NCBI GenBank assembly: GCA_030549495.1 | Contig: JAUIRK010000043.1 | Location: 434,001-498,000 of the forward strand | From: Nectonema munidae | Lineage: Eukaryota > Nematomorpha > Nectonematoida > Nectonematidae | Length of the DNA stretch: 64,000 nucleotides | Reading direction: 5' to 3' | In this document: positions 11,137 through 26,100 of the stretch, in pieces | Layout: the number at the start of each line of letters is the position of its first letter | Numbering within the stretch: position 1 is the first letter of the stretch | Program-made: the position numbers and the translations under genes | The notes under the pieces: generated by a model | The model's database searches: none | What the model was told of the DNA's origin: nothing | What the model saw: the letters and a program-made list of their open reading frames with translations, nothing else

Positions 11137-14100
11137 CTTAAATAAAATTTCAAGAAGGCTATATAGCATAGTATACATTTTTGTATATTCTAATTCAACA
11201 ATAGACTCATCTTTTTCAAAGATGGAACATACTCTTATGAATAATGACTTTTATATTTTTAATTGATTCAATGTTTTCTTCCCTAAACGTATATATTTAT
11301 AAATGGATATTATAAACACAAATTTGGAAAAAGTAACTTAGAAATAAAATATAACAAATATTTAATAAAATATTGCTAATTTTTTAATCGTTTTAAAAAA
11401 TTATCAATTTTTTAGATTAATGTTCCTGACAAGGAAACACAGAATTATTTTTTTTTCTAAGTATACGATTTTTAGTTTAATTTCATCCTTTTGCAAATTT
11501 ATTTTGAATTTTAGAAAGACAAAATTGAATTGTAAAAAACGAAGATAGAATTAAACAATGTATATTCAAGTAAAATCAGAGTTTGCTGTTTAAGCTCATA
11601 TTATATTAGCACGGTATTCGGTTTTGCGCTTTTTACATTATATGTTAAATTTAGTAATTTGAAAATTTAAATAATAAAAAAATCACTTTGCGAACTTCTA
11701 AAGCCTGTCAAGACCAAATTATTTTCAAATATAACATAAGTAACAGAAAATACGAATTTACTTGGAAAAATGATCAATGATTGGAACAGCGTGCCTGATT
11801 ATGTAGTGAATTCTCCTTCATTGACTGACTACCTCCACGATATCTTATTTACAGATGCAAAATTTTTATGTAGCTAAATTTATTTCAAGTTCCCTCTGCA
11901 GTGTTTTATATTTTTCATGTAGTTATAACACATATTAAACTTCATGTATATTCACCATAGAGTTTCATTTCACACATTATTCAACTACACATCATACTGT
12001 ATGCTGTCCACGAGTTTCTTAAATTGTACAATCTTGTTAGGCAAATAGCTTCAAACATACATGCAACTTTTTTTATATCTAATTTTTTATTTGATAATTA
12101 TAATTATATATAAATTGAATTTTTTTCCAAGTCTTAAATTTCATAGTTTAGTTTCAGTGAATAATGAATCTAACTTAAAAGAAACTCGTTCAACTTATTC
12201 AAAAATAAGAGCGGATAATGGAGCTTTCAACGAATATTTAAAAAATAGGTCTCGCTAAGGGTGAGTTTAAATTATATCTAAAAAAATTCACTCAAGTACG
12301 CTCGGGCTTGATAAAACTCAAACAGTTATAGGCGGATATGCCTGTAGGTAGTAGTATCTCTAGGGTGCCTACTGAATTGAAAACTTTGCTTGCATTATGG
12401 ATGATTATCAAATATAAAACTTCGATATCTCGAACATGTGATATCTCGAAGTATCGGTTATCTCAAAGTTCTTTTATGGTACGAACTTTTTTCCCTATAC
12501 ATTACATGTAAATAAGTTTGGATATCTCGAACTCTGATATCTTGAATAACCCGGACATCTCGAAGTATTTAATTGTTACAAGCATCTAATTTACTATGTT
12601 TATCTCGAACTTTTTACATATACGTAAATAATCATTTACAACAAAACACCAAATAATAAAAAATAAATGTTCTCTAGCAATATTGCAGCAATACATCAGG
12701 GACCCTTTCCCTCTCCCTTCCACCTAATGTTTTCCTAGGGAGCAAAAACGCATTTTGCTTCTCTCCCCCTTCTCCCCAATAAATTTCAGTGTTTAAAATT
12801 TTATTTATGCAACAATTGTTGCCATATTTTTTCTTCAATAAATTAAGTTTGTAATGAAAGTAATATGTCAACATCATCAAAGCTGCATAGAGGAGTGATA
12901 TAAAACTAGGCATACGATGTGTGATGATCATGGATTTTCATAGTTTATTATGCCTTCACCAAATCATCTACCATTTTTTGGACTTTCTGTCTCTTTGAGT
13001 CCGACTTACTGACGTTGATTTAAAATAAAATGCACTAAAAAGATATCAGGATCTGTTTATTTTAGTAGAGTTACTTTAGATCTAACAAGCAGACAAAAAA
13101 CATACCGGTCGATACTTATTTTTCAAAAAATGGACTTGATATTTTGGATATCTCGAACACCTGGATATCTGGAAGTTTTTGTTTGGTCCCTTCAAATTTG
13201 AGATAACGAGGTTTTACATATTGAAATTATTATTAGTCCCTTTATATATTTAATACTGAATACATTTAAGCATTAAGAAATATAACTCTAATTTTTATTA
13301 TTCAGAAATGATGATGTAAATTATACAATACAATTTGCAAGACCATCATCTTATATCCTAGTTGAATATTTATGAGATGCCGATGGGAAACTCATAAAAA
13401 GTTCATTAATCAAATATTAAAACTAAAATATTATCCTATTCTTGATTCAAAATATATAGATAAATTAATGTATTAGCTTTTGGAAAATTACCTTATCAGC
13501 AAGAGAATTTTTATCTTCAAAAGAAACGAAAGAATTTTGATTGTAAATAAAGCCAGCTCGGTTTTCAAGATCATATCCCTTTTTCCATCCATTTTGCAAC
13601 TTATCACAAATCTAAGGACAAAAGTAATTAAAGAAATATTATATAAATCATTTTATATTTGCTACACTTTGTTAACCTTAGCAGGACGGAACTTTTTAGA
13701 GCAAGACTAAGGACGGTTAATGGGAGTTTTACTCCAATTTTTAAAAAAAGTATATTTCTTTTTTTTAATAAAGCTTTAGCATATCAAAGTCCTTTAAAGA
13801 ATGTTTTTGTTCAGTTTGATATGTTTTCATGTTTTTTATATGAAAAAAATCAAAAAACTTATTTTAGAATTAACGCCATCTATAATAAAAAAGAGTTTGT
13901 TTTAGTTAACGTCATCTATAATAAAAATAAAAATTGCATTAGAACTTCCATAACGTTTACACTTATTAGATATACATATCTAAGAAAAAATTTTAAATTC
14001 ATCTATTATATTATTTGTTAAATTATTTCAACAAACGCTACTTCATATGCAAAAAAGGCATATTAATCATAGATTAATATTTAGTTTTTTTCAAATATAT

Positions 14101-17100
14101 AAAAAAAAATGAACTAACATTTATTCAACTATTATAAAAATACAACACACAAGTATTATAATAAAAAATTCGTAAATATTTACAATTATTATGTGTTTTT
14201 GCACTTTTTACACATAAATAAAGTATGGCTTTTACAAATGAATTTTCCACATACACTGCATTTTCGTGTTCCCCTTTTCTTGGCTTACAATCAATAAAAG
14301 AGCAATATCCTCGTTGAACTGATGTAGTTGGGTTCTCGTCAACATCAAAAAACGCGTAAAAAGATAATAAGTTTCTCGTAGATAAGCGAGTAAATGAACT
14401 TTGACTTCTAATCAACATGCATTTTTCAGCTAAAAGTAGAGAAAGGTGTTTTATAAAGCATTTTCTTCCTCCTCTTGAAACTGACGGGTATGCATCTGAA
14501 TCATTAGCTCTCATAATTACCCAGCTATTATTAACTGCAATATCAAGAAAATTTGTAAAAATTGCAACTGGCCAACATCTAGAAGACTTATAACAGCTGT
14601 AATTTCTTGCCATTCTGTTAAAAACATCCACTCCAGATTTAAACCTATTATAATCTAGAATAGTTTGAGGCTTTTTTCTGGGCCCAAAATATCTATTTGT
14701 GATAGATGTTGACTAGATAACACATAGACTAGTTTGAAGTTTTTTTTAGAATGTTTTTCCGGTATATAAACTGTTAACGAAGAGGTTTCTGAATACAAAA
14801 ATCTACTCTCACAATCATTCAAACCCAGACCTTTTAAATGCGCTGGACGGACTACATGCGGCATGAACCTTCTATTACTTCTTACCGTACCACAGACTGT
14901 ATTGTTTTGATTTTTGGCCCAATTACACAAATCCTGGGACATAAAAAACCTATCTGCATAAATACCAATACCGGTCGGTAAGCAAGAAATATTTACCAAT
15001 CTTTTTACTATATTATTGGGTTTAAAATGATCCCTGTCCACTAAACCACTTTCATAAATTTCGCTACAAAAAACAAAAAAACTGGACGAGTCTACACAGT
15101 GATAAATTTTCATACCATATCGACCTGGCTTGGATGGTTCGTATACTTTTATAGGTGACCTGCCTCTATACTTGACGAGCTGCTCGTCAATTGTAACGCA
15201 ATTAAATGGTGACCAATATTTATGAAAGTTTTCGAGGAAAAAATTTTGTAAGTATCTTATCGGAGCTAATTTATCTGAACTATTTCTTGTAGTTCTTGAA
15301 TCAAATCTTATAAAGGTACGAATAAGAATGAATACGTCTCTACTGATTGCAGCTTTTAAAAAAGGGGTTCCATACTTTTCAGAAAAAAGATGTTTGACAT
15401 CAATCTGCTGATCTTTAGACTGCCCAATGTAAAGAATACAGGCTAAGTATGTTAGCAAATGTTCCATTGAAAACCTTTCATATAAACTTTTGAGGTTCTC
15501 CAACAAACAATTAGGACTTCTACAAAAAAACATTTAACTAAATAATGTTTTCTAATAGAAAATTACATGTAGTTTTCTTCCATTCTTTCTTTTGTGCAGA
15601 CAAAAATGTGGTTCAAAAGAGATTCAGTGAAAAAAAGATTAAAAATTTTCAAAGGATCTTTCAAATTTTTTGCCGTATCTTTTGGATCTGGTCTACTTGA
15701 GATGATATTAGTTGATGATCTTCTTCCACAAATCTCTCTCGGTTCCCAAAAAAATTGGGTTCCATCTGGTGCTACAAGGGACACATCTTCGCAAAGAGCC
15801 ATTTCTTCATCGCTTGAATCTGTTTGCCCTTCGCTATCAACTGAATTTTGAATTTCATATTCACTATTTGAAAAAACGTCAGAACCAGAGGTTTCTCCTT
15901 CATCACTACTTGTATAAAAACTTGAGGAGCTCATAATAAAATTTTGCGAAGTAACTTAGGAAATCCAAATGAAGTTGGTCAAGAAATGGAAGAATTATTA
16001 CACATACACAAATAAAGCAAGAGAGAGAGTTTTGTGTAATCTATACGCGATTTCTTCACTATTCATTCATGCTAAGGAATTATTTACCAAATGTGGTGAG
16101 AAAAAAGATAACAAATGCGTAGACAATTATATATGGATCGTGTAGTCAAAGGAACAATTGAGTTCACTCTATCCGCATGCGTATTCTCGATAAAAAATCA
16201 ATATCAAGTGAGAGTTCTTTGTGTTTGAAATCATATTTTGATTTATTTCTGCGTTGTATGATGTGTCTTTTATAACCTAGATAATACCATGACACAAATT
16301 CAAAAAAGAGTCCATTCTCTTCATTTTTTTATTCAAGTACGCAACCATGCGCTGTTCAACAAATCGATCTAAAAAGCTTATCTAATTTTTTTAATCTTTT
16401 TTACTTTTTATAAAATATTTTGCACTGTAGAAAAATAAATTTATAAAAACAAAGTTTTGAATAGTGATCAATATATTTTTTTCACAAAACTACATAATCA
16501 TACGTTTTTTTTGTTACTTCTTTTTTTTTGTAAATAAAAAAAAATATTATAGTTCTTCTTTTTAATTTTTTATATATAATATTTTGCACTATGGAAAACA
16601 AAGTTTTGAATATTGAACACGAAGGAAATAATAGAAACATGATTTTCGAACGTCATGTGGTTCAAAAATAATCCTCAGAAAAAATTCTAAATTTGAAATC
16701 CACTTCAAATTTATATTTTTATAACTTGTAAGGTTACAACTTAAGTTTTTCATAAAAACATATTAATTTTAGATGGCGTTAAATTTAAATTTCGTATAAA
16801 TTACTATAAATATTTTTTCATGTGGTGAAAATTTTATATTTCTTTTTATCTTTAAAACCCATTAAAAAAAAATAAAATACCACCAAGTTAGCATATCGAC
16901 TAGCTATATTTTTCTATCAGAAAAATAGATTTTAAATATTTACTAGCCAAAAAAAGCCCTACTCCGTCCTTCTAAGGTTAATGATGTTAACAGACTTGTT
17001 TATAATTACATAAGGAAGCTTGGAATCATTTGAAAATGCGCGAAATATATGATATTTTTTGAGAATTTTGAATTTAAAACTTTTGAATTTTTTTGGACTT

Positions 17101-20100
17101 TAATATAAAATTTTTCTCATTTAAAATATTCTTATATAATACAATTTTTGTTATAAAAATGTGTTTATATATATATTTAAAATTAAAGAAAACTTATAGG
17201 TATTTAACAACAATTTACAAAATTGGAAAATTTTTTGTTTCAAATTTTCAAATTTCATATTTTATCTAGGAATAAAACATTGATTATTTTAGTCATAAAT
17301 ATTTATACTATAAAACTGATTTTATCGCTATTTTAAGGTTTTTAAACGGAGAGGTCCAAATTTTTTTTCAGACTATCTACCACTTTATAATATCTTTGAT
17401 AGCGTAATGCAATAATTCTATAAATTTATTCAAAATGCAAGAAATCTTGATTTCAAAGAGAGAAGGTGAATTTAATTTGAATTTCAAGAACAAAAATCAT
17501 CATAATGTTAGTTGAAAAAAAACATTAAAAATGATACTTATATAGCATTCGTTTATTTTAATTTAGCCTTATGTGTGAGAACTTTGAATATTGGACACAT
17601 TGATTTATTCAGATGTCTCTATTGATCAGTTTGAAGACGCATGGAAAGGATCCTAACTTGTAATGCCTTTCTATCATTGATCTTAGTTTAATGCTAACAC
17701 ATCTGCTTTTGAATTTAGCCATATGAAGAAAAAGGAAGACAGATTTAAACCCACAAAAGTTATCAAACAATGTAACTAGTGATAGTCTTACAAAAATATT
17801 GATAAATATTTGGGAAAAAATATAGAAAAAATTATCCAGATCAAGTTGTTTACTAATAAAGTAAATTTTTTACGAAGTTAAGCCAATTTTAAAAGAATTT
17901 AAATGACAGTTTTTGCAGCTTCTAATGATGACTTCAAAAATGTTGACGTATTAACTTTTATTTTAATTTCAAAAAAACTGACTTCATTGTATTAAAATAG
18001 TGGAAATTTATATAAAAATTACAAAATTATAATCATTTAATCATTACTTCAAAAGTTTTATACCGCAAATAATTTGGAACTTCAGTCGACACATGTTGAA
18101 GGTTTTTGATAGACGCAGTATAAAAAAAATAAGGAATTATTTAATAGATTAATTGAATTATTATTGTAGAATGTGTTATACTGAGAAATTGAAAATCAGT
18201 ATAAACATTATAAATTTCATAACTCAAAAACGTTTACTCACAGCATAACAAATTATGAGATCTTATTAGCCACTTTTATGCAAAATCTTTCCAAAAATTA
18301 GACTCAGCGTTGATGCTGATTTTCATAATCTACGCCTATTAACTTCAAATTATTTTTAAATACTTAATCTAAATCTGCAAAAGCAATCTCATGAAATGGT
18401 TTCTATTGAAATTTCCAATTTTGGAATAACCAAATTGAACACAATTTAACACTAATAAAGTGCTTTTATCCACTTGATTTATTTTAGTTTGGAAGATATA
18501 AAGAATTTACTTTTTAAATTGCTGTCATTTCATCTATTTTTTATATTTATTTATTTACTTCTAATTTGTGTAAGTACTAACATATAATGATTTTTGGACA
18601 TGTACTCTATTTTTAGTTCTATTTCGTCTTTTTGTAATTCTGTTTTGTTTTTACAATTTTAATTTGGCTTTCTATAATACAAAACAGAAATAAAAAAAGA
18701 CTAAATAGAATTTACAAAAAGACAAATTAAAATTTCAAACTGAAAAAGATAGAATTGCAAATGGATAAAATAGAATTGCAAGAAAGCGAAATATAAATAA
18801 AAATGTTATATACTAACATGTAAAGGTAGATTTATCTTTTTTAATCATTTGTAGTAAATCGAATATTTCTTTCATATTTTCCACTACAGCAAAATAAGAA
18901 AAAAATATTTAAGTTGGTTACACTTGTCAATGTGAATTTTTTATATATAACATTATATTAAATTTAACATATATACATACATTTAGTTTCTTCATCATTT
19001 AAATTATTTTTTCATTCTAACAGGTCTGGGTATCAAATTACATACACTTTTTTAATTAATTATTTTTTTAAAATAATAGAATATTATTATCTTAACAAAT
19101 TTAAGGTAAACTTTGTTTTAATATAAAATTGTTTTTGATTTTTAATTTTTATTATCTTAGATTTAACAAATATGTCTAAAAAATGTTTAAATTCACCAGA
19201 CATGCTTTGTTTCGTTTGTCAGGAGTTTGCTCATGTTAATCCACGAAGTAATATTACATCTTTGTTAAAGCGCTGTTATTTTATTTATTTTGCCTGTAAA
19301 TTATCGGATCAAGATAAGAATTTTGCTCCTCATAAATGATGCAAGTATCGTAAAAGTAAACTAAATATGTGAGGCAAAAAACTTAAATATATGCCATTTG
19401 GGATTCCGATTATATGGCGCGAACAAAAAAATCACTATGATGATTTCTACTTTTGTTTGCCCAATGTTGCTGTATTTAACAAAAAGATTAAAAATAGCAC
19501 AACATATCCAAATATTACTTCAGCACAGAGACCCATTTATCATTCTGTTGATGTACCTATATACCCATACGACCTTCAAACTTACAACTTTCTTCACAAC
19601 TGAGAATAAACTGATGTTAGAGAGACAACGTGAGGAGGCAGCTTTACATACAATTTGAAAACTTTTTATTCAATCAGAATTAAACTAGCCTCTTTAAAGA
19701 AAAAGCACAGTTACTCTGCTCTAGACTCAAAAAGAACTTGCCAACTTTTTCTTGGTATCGTCATCGTGAACAAGAGTGTACTCAGTTTTTTTGACAAAAA
19801 AGACAGTTTGAATTTTTGTTGCAATATCAAAGAACTTATTGAACATATGGGACTTGACTATAAGGCTGAAGACTGGAGACTTTTTATTGATTCCTCTAAA
19901 AAAAGGTTTAAAAACTGTTCTTCTATACATTCGCAATAAAATGGGAGCTTTACCAATTAGGTATAGTTTTAAAATGTCAGAAACCTATGAAAATTTAAAA
20001 ATATTAATTACTGCAATAAGCTATTATAAACATAAATTTTCAATTTGTGGCGATCTCAAAGTTATTCATCTTTTATACTTGGTTTTCAAAAAGGATATAC

Positions 20101-23100
20101 TAAATATCTATATTTTTTATGCCTTTGGGACAGTAGAGCAAATAATTTACATGATGAAAAAAAGATTGGTCAATAAGAACTAATCTTTTGTCTGAAATTT
20201 TAACGTCTGCACATTAAATTAGGATTAATGAGAAATTTTACGAAAGCTCCTAACAAACAAGATGCTGCTTTCAATTTTTTAAAAAACAAAATTTCCCGGT
20301 ATAAGTGAGGTAAAATTAAAAGCTAGAGTTTTAATTGGACCTCAAATTAGAGAACTAAAAATAATTTTTTTCAAGAAACTACAACAGATGATGAAAAAAA
20401 AGCTTGGATATTATTTAAAGAAATTGTTCAAAAATTTTTGGGCAATAAACGATGCATTGAATATGAAAAATTAATTTAAGATTTGATTTCAAGTTTTTGT
20501 CGTCTTCGTTCTGGAATGAGTGTAAAATGCACTTTTTGCATGCCAATCTTTATTACTTTACTAAAAATAGCGGTGATAATAGCGAAGACCAAGGTGGGTG
20601 TTTTTACCAAGATATATGTCAAATGGAAAGTCGCTATCAAGGAAAATACAAAGTTAATATAATGGCTGACTAATGCTGGTCTTTAAAACGGGATAATTTG
20701 AAAACTTTACGCAAAAGAAAATCTTATTTTATTTTTGGAATAATTTGTAATTTTTTTTATTGTTATAATTAACTTTCAAGATATTATTTATATATATATA
20801 CAATAATATTTAAAACATTTTTAATTTAAAATTGCTGCGTGATATGACAAATTTGTTAAGAATTTTGGAATCAGAGAGCTAAAAAGTTGAGATTATGATA
20901 ACTAGATTAAAAAAAAGGTTATAAAACGGGTATCAGTGTTATATATAAATATATATGTCATGAATATTAATTTTCTATGAAGAATGAATTCTTTAATTTA
21001 AAAATTAGGCATTAGGTAAATATTAAGAATGAATAGCTATACCCAGGAACTTACGTTGCTCGAATATTTAGGAATGTTTAAAAATATTTTAATTTTAGCC
21101 AATCAAATCGGAGATTTTTGTGCAATTCATTTGAATAGTAAAAATTTAATGAAAAAATGTTCAAACTTGATTGTTTCGGATCTAGCCATATTTTGATTTG
21201 TTTAAATAACAATTATTGGAAATTGTTTATTCTATCCGGAAACAGAGTTTGCTTACTCCTCGATATTATGACAAAAACGACGATATGTATAATAGAGATA
21301 AAGAGACCTCGTAATACGCTACGACACCAGGTTCACCTTCGTAGAAATCCGAAGATAGGCAAGATGTGTACGGAGCTCCAAGGCGAACTTTTTTGTTCGT
21401 TACGAAGCCACGTCCATACAAAGCAAATCCTAGAATAAGTTTCTTTGGCGGGAACTTGTGTTTGACAAGCCACATGGTGAGCGATTTTTTCTAAGGTAAA
21501 AAATTTTATGAATATTTTAATATGTAGGGTTTAGGTTTTGTTTCAATGATATATTTTTATATACTGCTCATATTTTATTATCTTACATAAAGGCAGATAA
21601 TAAATATATGAATGTATATAAGTATGAAAACGTATCGTTCATACTTCTTAATCCGAACTTCATTAGTCCGAATCTTTCATCACCAATGCAAGCAATTTTT
21701 TTTAAAATTTTTCCTTCTCTTTTACCTTTCGATACATTAAAGATAAAATATTGAAATTTTCTAATAAAAATAAAAAAGCAAATGTTTTTGGTAAAGAATA
21801 TTGATTTATATTTGTGATATTTGAGTAATATTTGAAGCAAAATTATTGTTTTTCACCATCAGTAAAAATTTACTATCTGAATAGTTTTTAAAAAGTTCTG
21901 TCTCGATTAACCAGGGGTGACTGTGTATAAAAATATATTTCACTAATTATATAAAGTAAAAAATTTTTAGAAGTTAAATTTTCCTAAGAATCTTCTATAA
22001 TATCCGATATATTGAAAAAAGAAAAATTAAACAAAACTAAGATTAATTGGAACTATAATTTTAAATATTAAAAATAGAATAACGAGAATTGGTAATTCTA
22101 ACAACAGGCGGTAATAAAAGTTCCTTTGTCCTTTGATTAAATTAGGAGCAGCAGAAGGCTTTATATAATTTCTTCAAAATTTCTAAGTTATTCTATTTTC
22201 TTTTAGACTATTAGGACTCAACGAGGCACCAATTTTTTTCTATTTTTTGGGACACCAAATTTTGGAGTCAATTTATTTAGCTGCACTATAACTTTCGATT
22301 TTTTTGTAAGAATACTTTTTTGTACATATTCAAATTTTTCCTATTTTATTATTAAGTGAGTATACAAATTGCGATTTAATTAGGATGTTTTTAATATTTT
22401 TAATACTTTATATCGATTTTTGTGTTTGACAGATTTTTGACTTATTTCCAATAGTCCCTGTACTTAAAAATTTCAATAAATATTAATACCTCCATAATTC
22501 AAACAATTTAATTATAGCTCGTTGACTCATATTTATTAACAGAGTTACGACTTTAGGTGTTAATTCTAATGATATTTTAGATATAAATGATCTAATCAAA
22601 AAACTCAAACAAAAAGAGGATTTTATTAAATTTATTGTTAAAAAACATGAATATAAAAGAAGAATGTTTTGTAAAAATAGAAGAATATTTATAATTAAAT
22701 TTAACTTTTTGAAATTTTTTTTGCCAATTTTGGCAAGTATAATTGATATATTTGTAATCACCATAACGAGATGAATACGAATATGTATATATCTTAAAAA
22801 TTGCGGTCCCATCGACTAAGAACGAAAAAATGTTTGTTAATATGTTCGCTAATATACTCTTAAACCCTCTAGACATCATACAAGTCATGCTTTCATATCC
22901 GGTCCTAACAGGAAGTTTTGTTCATTGAGTTTTCGAAATTTTTTTGACAAGGGTTCTCGTAAAAAAACATTCGGTCCACACAAATATGAACTCAAAATGG
23001 AAATTAACAAAAAATTTAGCGCTTTGGTCGCGAAAATCTGCCTTTTTCTCAAAAAATATATGAGTTTAAAATATTTTTTGGTGTCACTCAAATTCTATTA

Positions 23101-26100
23101 AATTTCATATATTTATCTATGTATCATATTCTTAAAAGAGTGCATAAAATTTCATTGAAACACTTTGCTTATGTAACTAGGATTCTTAAATTTCATCAAT
23201 TTTGAAAATACTAGTTTGGCAAAGGCACATATTTTCTATGAAATTTTGTTTCATATACATATTTTATTTTCTTTCAAGACCTTGCTAGACCCCTAAGATA
23301 AGAAATGATAAACTCACTCTATATATTTTATAAATAGCACACTGTTAATTGACTATTTATATAAAGCATATTTTCTTTTTAACCCATTTAGAGTTATTTT
23401 TCTTATAGAGGAAGGCCAACGAACCTGAATTTCATTAGGATTCAGTAGGCACAAATTTCAATAGAGCAATTCAATAGGGATTAGTCAAAATCGTCTGCTT
23501 TGCGTGAACCAAAATAAAAAAAGAATATAAAAGAATATTTTTATCATTTGAATGAAATATTTTCTAAAAACTAGCGTTTGTTGTGGTTTCACTTGTTTGT
23601 AAGCCTCTAAAATTTATATATAAAAACAAATAATGAATATATCATAAACATATGTTAAAGCTTTTGAATGAAATTGAAGAAAACTTACAACGGATTCTTC
23701 AGTGGATGTGTCTTTGATCATTGGAACAAAATGTTGTATGAATCCTTTTTGACCCTGATAGCATCCTGTGTAATCATAAGCCATTAAACTAACGTAATCT
23801 AAATATCTTAAATATAATTCAATGCTCTAAACTTTGTTTGATATGGAAATTTTAAAAAATTAGATTATTTAATCTCACATTTTAATATTTTAATTCAGTG
23901 AAAGAGTTGTAAATCTTAATAATAATTGTCAAATTAAGCTTGGTATTAAGAATAAATCTTTTTCTAAAAATGATAAACTTTGGTAGTATATTTTTTTCTT
24001 CTTTTTATATTGCTAATTAGTCAAGTACCATAAAAATTTTTACATTTTCATCTTATGCAGTGCTGAGTTATAGAAATAAAATTACTATTTGCATTGATGA
24101 ATTGGAATATCGACAAATGCAAAATTTTAAAACTCTTCGAGCATAAATAATGATAGTCAAAAATAAAATGAATACTTACACAGATTTTTTATTTGGCGCA
24201 ATACATTCACTTCTATAATAATAATCCTTTTGAGGTTGGATTACTTTACTTTACTTTTACTTTACATAATAAAATTCCGTGAGGGTCCGATAACTATATT
24301 TTTACAACAAAAAAGATGAAACTAGTTTATTGAGATTAAAATTTAAAAAAATAAAAGTGGAATATGAAATGAACTAATTTATAGAATTAAAATATGGTTG
24401 CCCCACAAAATTGCCGATGGTCATAATGTCGACATCCGTTTGAAGAAAACGTAAGGTCAACGCCATAAATTTCACTGAATCATAATGCATTTTGCTCAAT
24501 CTACTAAGTAAATAAAAGAATAGGAGCAGAATGATAATAATGTGCATATCGTTTGCATTTTATACTGGACAAAATCTAAACTAGGATAAAACAATTTATC
24601 TAAGTAACTAAATTTTAATGCAGTATATAATATGCATTTATCCTATACTACAATATAAAAACAGTACAGCTCGAATAAGATGAACATGCAAAAGTTGGAC
24701 TATTCCAGAAATTACTTATCTCCAAATAGTGTGGCCAAAAAATCACTTCCACAAAACTCGGAATCGATAATAATTCGTTCTCATAAAATTGGATATCAAA
24801 CCTGTTATTAGTTAGTTCGTTATAATAGTAGCTATAAATATATAATATATAACAACTCAAATTCAATCCAAATATAACATAGTCATTCAAATATAATAAT
24901 TTCCAAGAGCTATATAGTTAGCTGAGAGTCCCTGTTTTCTGAGAACGAATTATCGATTCCCAGGTTTCCTATTTTTTCTATGAAAATCTTTTATTTTATT
25001 TTTGTATACTTAATCTAAATATTATGTTGCAGTTAATCTTAAGTAAGCAATTATACATTTTATTTGCCTTTCTGAAGCTCTTTTAGAAGACTTGACCATA
25101 AAATAGAACTATATGTATATATAGTATATATGTAATTCATTTAGTATAAAATGTTCATTTAAAGATTGCGTTGATATTTGGCGTTTATACAGAGAGTAAA
25201 GAAAAAACGAATTATACATGTTTTTAAATTAAATTTTCAATTCTGAACTATGATGTATTTATGATATTTTCTTATTATTACCAAAAAATTTGCAATATCA
25301 TCGTCAACGGGGTTCTGAATACCTACAAGATAACCTATCATTTATAAAAAAAACAGTAAAAAGGTCTAGAATAGTGCAAAAATATCCAAAAAATTATAAA
25401 TTAAAAATATTATACTACAGGTTGTGGCCTTTAAAGGAAATAAGAGAATCTAGTCTAATTTTAAAATAGTGAAAAAAGCGTGCCTTTTAAAAAAAGGAAA
25501 AAAAATGGTTTAAAATAGAATATATTTCTTTAGAAATGAACAAAAATTAAGAGTGAAAAGTATTAGACTTTTATTAATTTAAGTTTGGTTTTAATCTGCT
25601 TTCATTTATCTGAATGAAATTTGTTGCAGGTTGTCAAAGTTTTTGATATTGAATTATATCAATTTCGATCTTGAATTAATTAACCATAACCAGTGGCGGA
25701 TCCAAGGGGGAGGCCTCATGGGCCTAGACCCCCTATGAAAAATAGCTTCGAAAATTACCCTTACTAATGTATACCCTTACATGTATAAAAATAAATGTTT
25801 GCAATTTATTCATGGCAAAATAATGTTAAAAATATGAAAACATAGCTAATTAGTGATTCTAAAACACATAATACAGCTGTCGTATTCTCTGAAGACTTTT
25901 AGCAAAATTGCAAAAAAATTAAATAGATTTCGCCCCCTTCCCCCTATAAGAAATTTCTAGATCCGCTACTGACCCTAACCTTAGAATAATACGGATCAAG
26001 TTTTTGTGTTAACTTAATATTAAAATATTTATAGAATATAAAAAAATCCTTTTTAAATTCATATTAAAGTCCAAGAGTATTCGATTTAAACTTGATGAAA

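Noticed and set aside
12674-12931. 85-codon frame on the minus strand
   Set aside because: Lies inside the pogo-type MITE and has no transposase similarity.
22483-22888. Overlapping 109- and 98-codon frames on the minus strand
   Set aside because: Two frames open at once in Ile/Phe/Lys-rich sequence is typical of AT-rich intron DNA.
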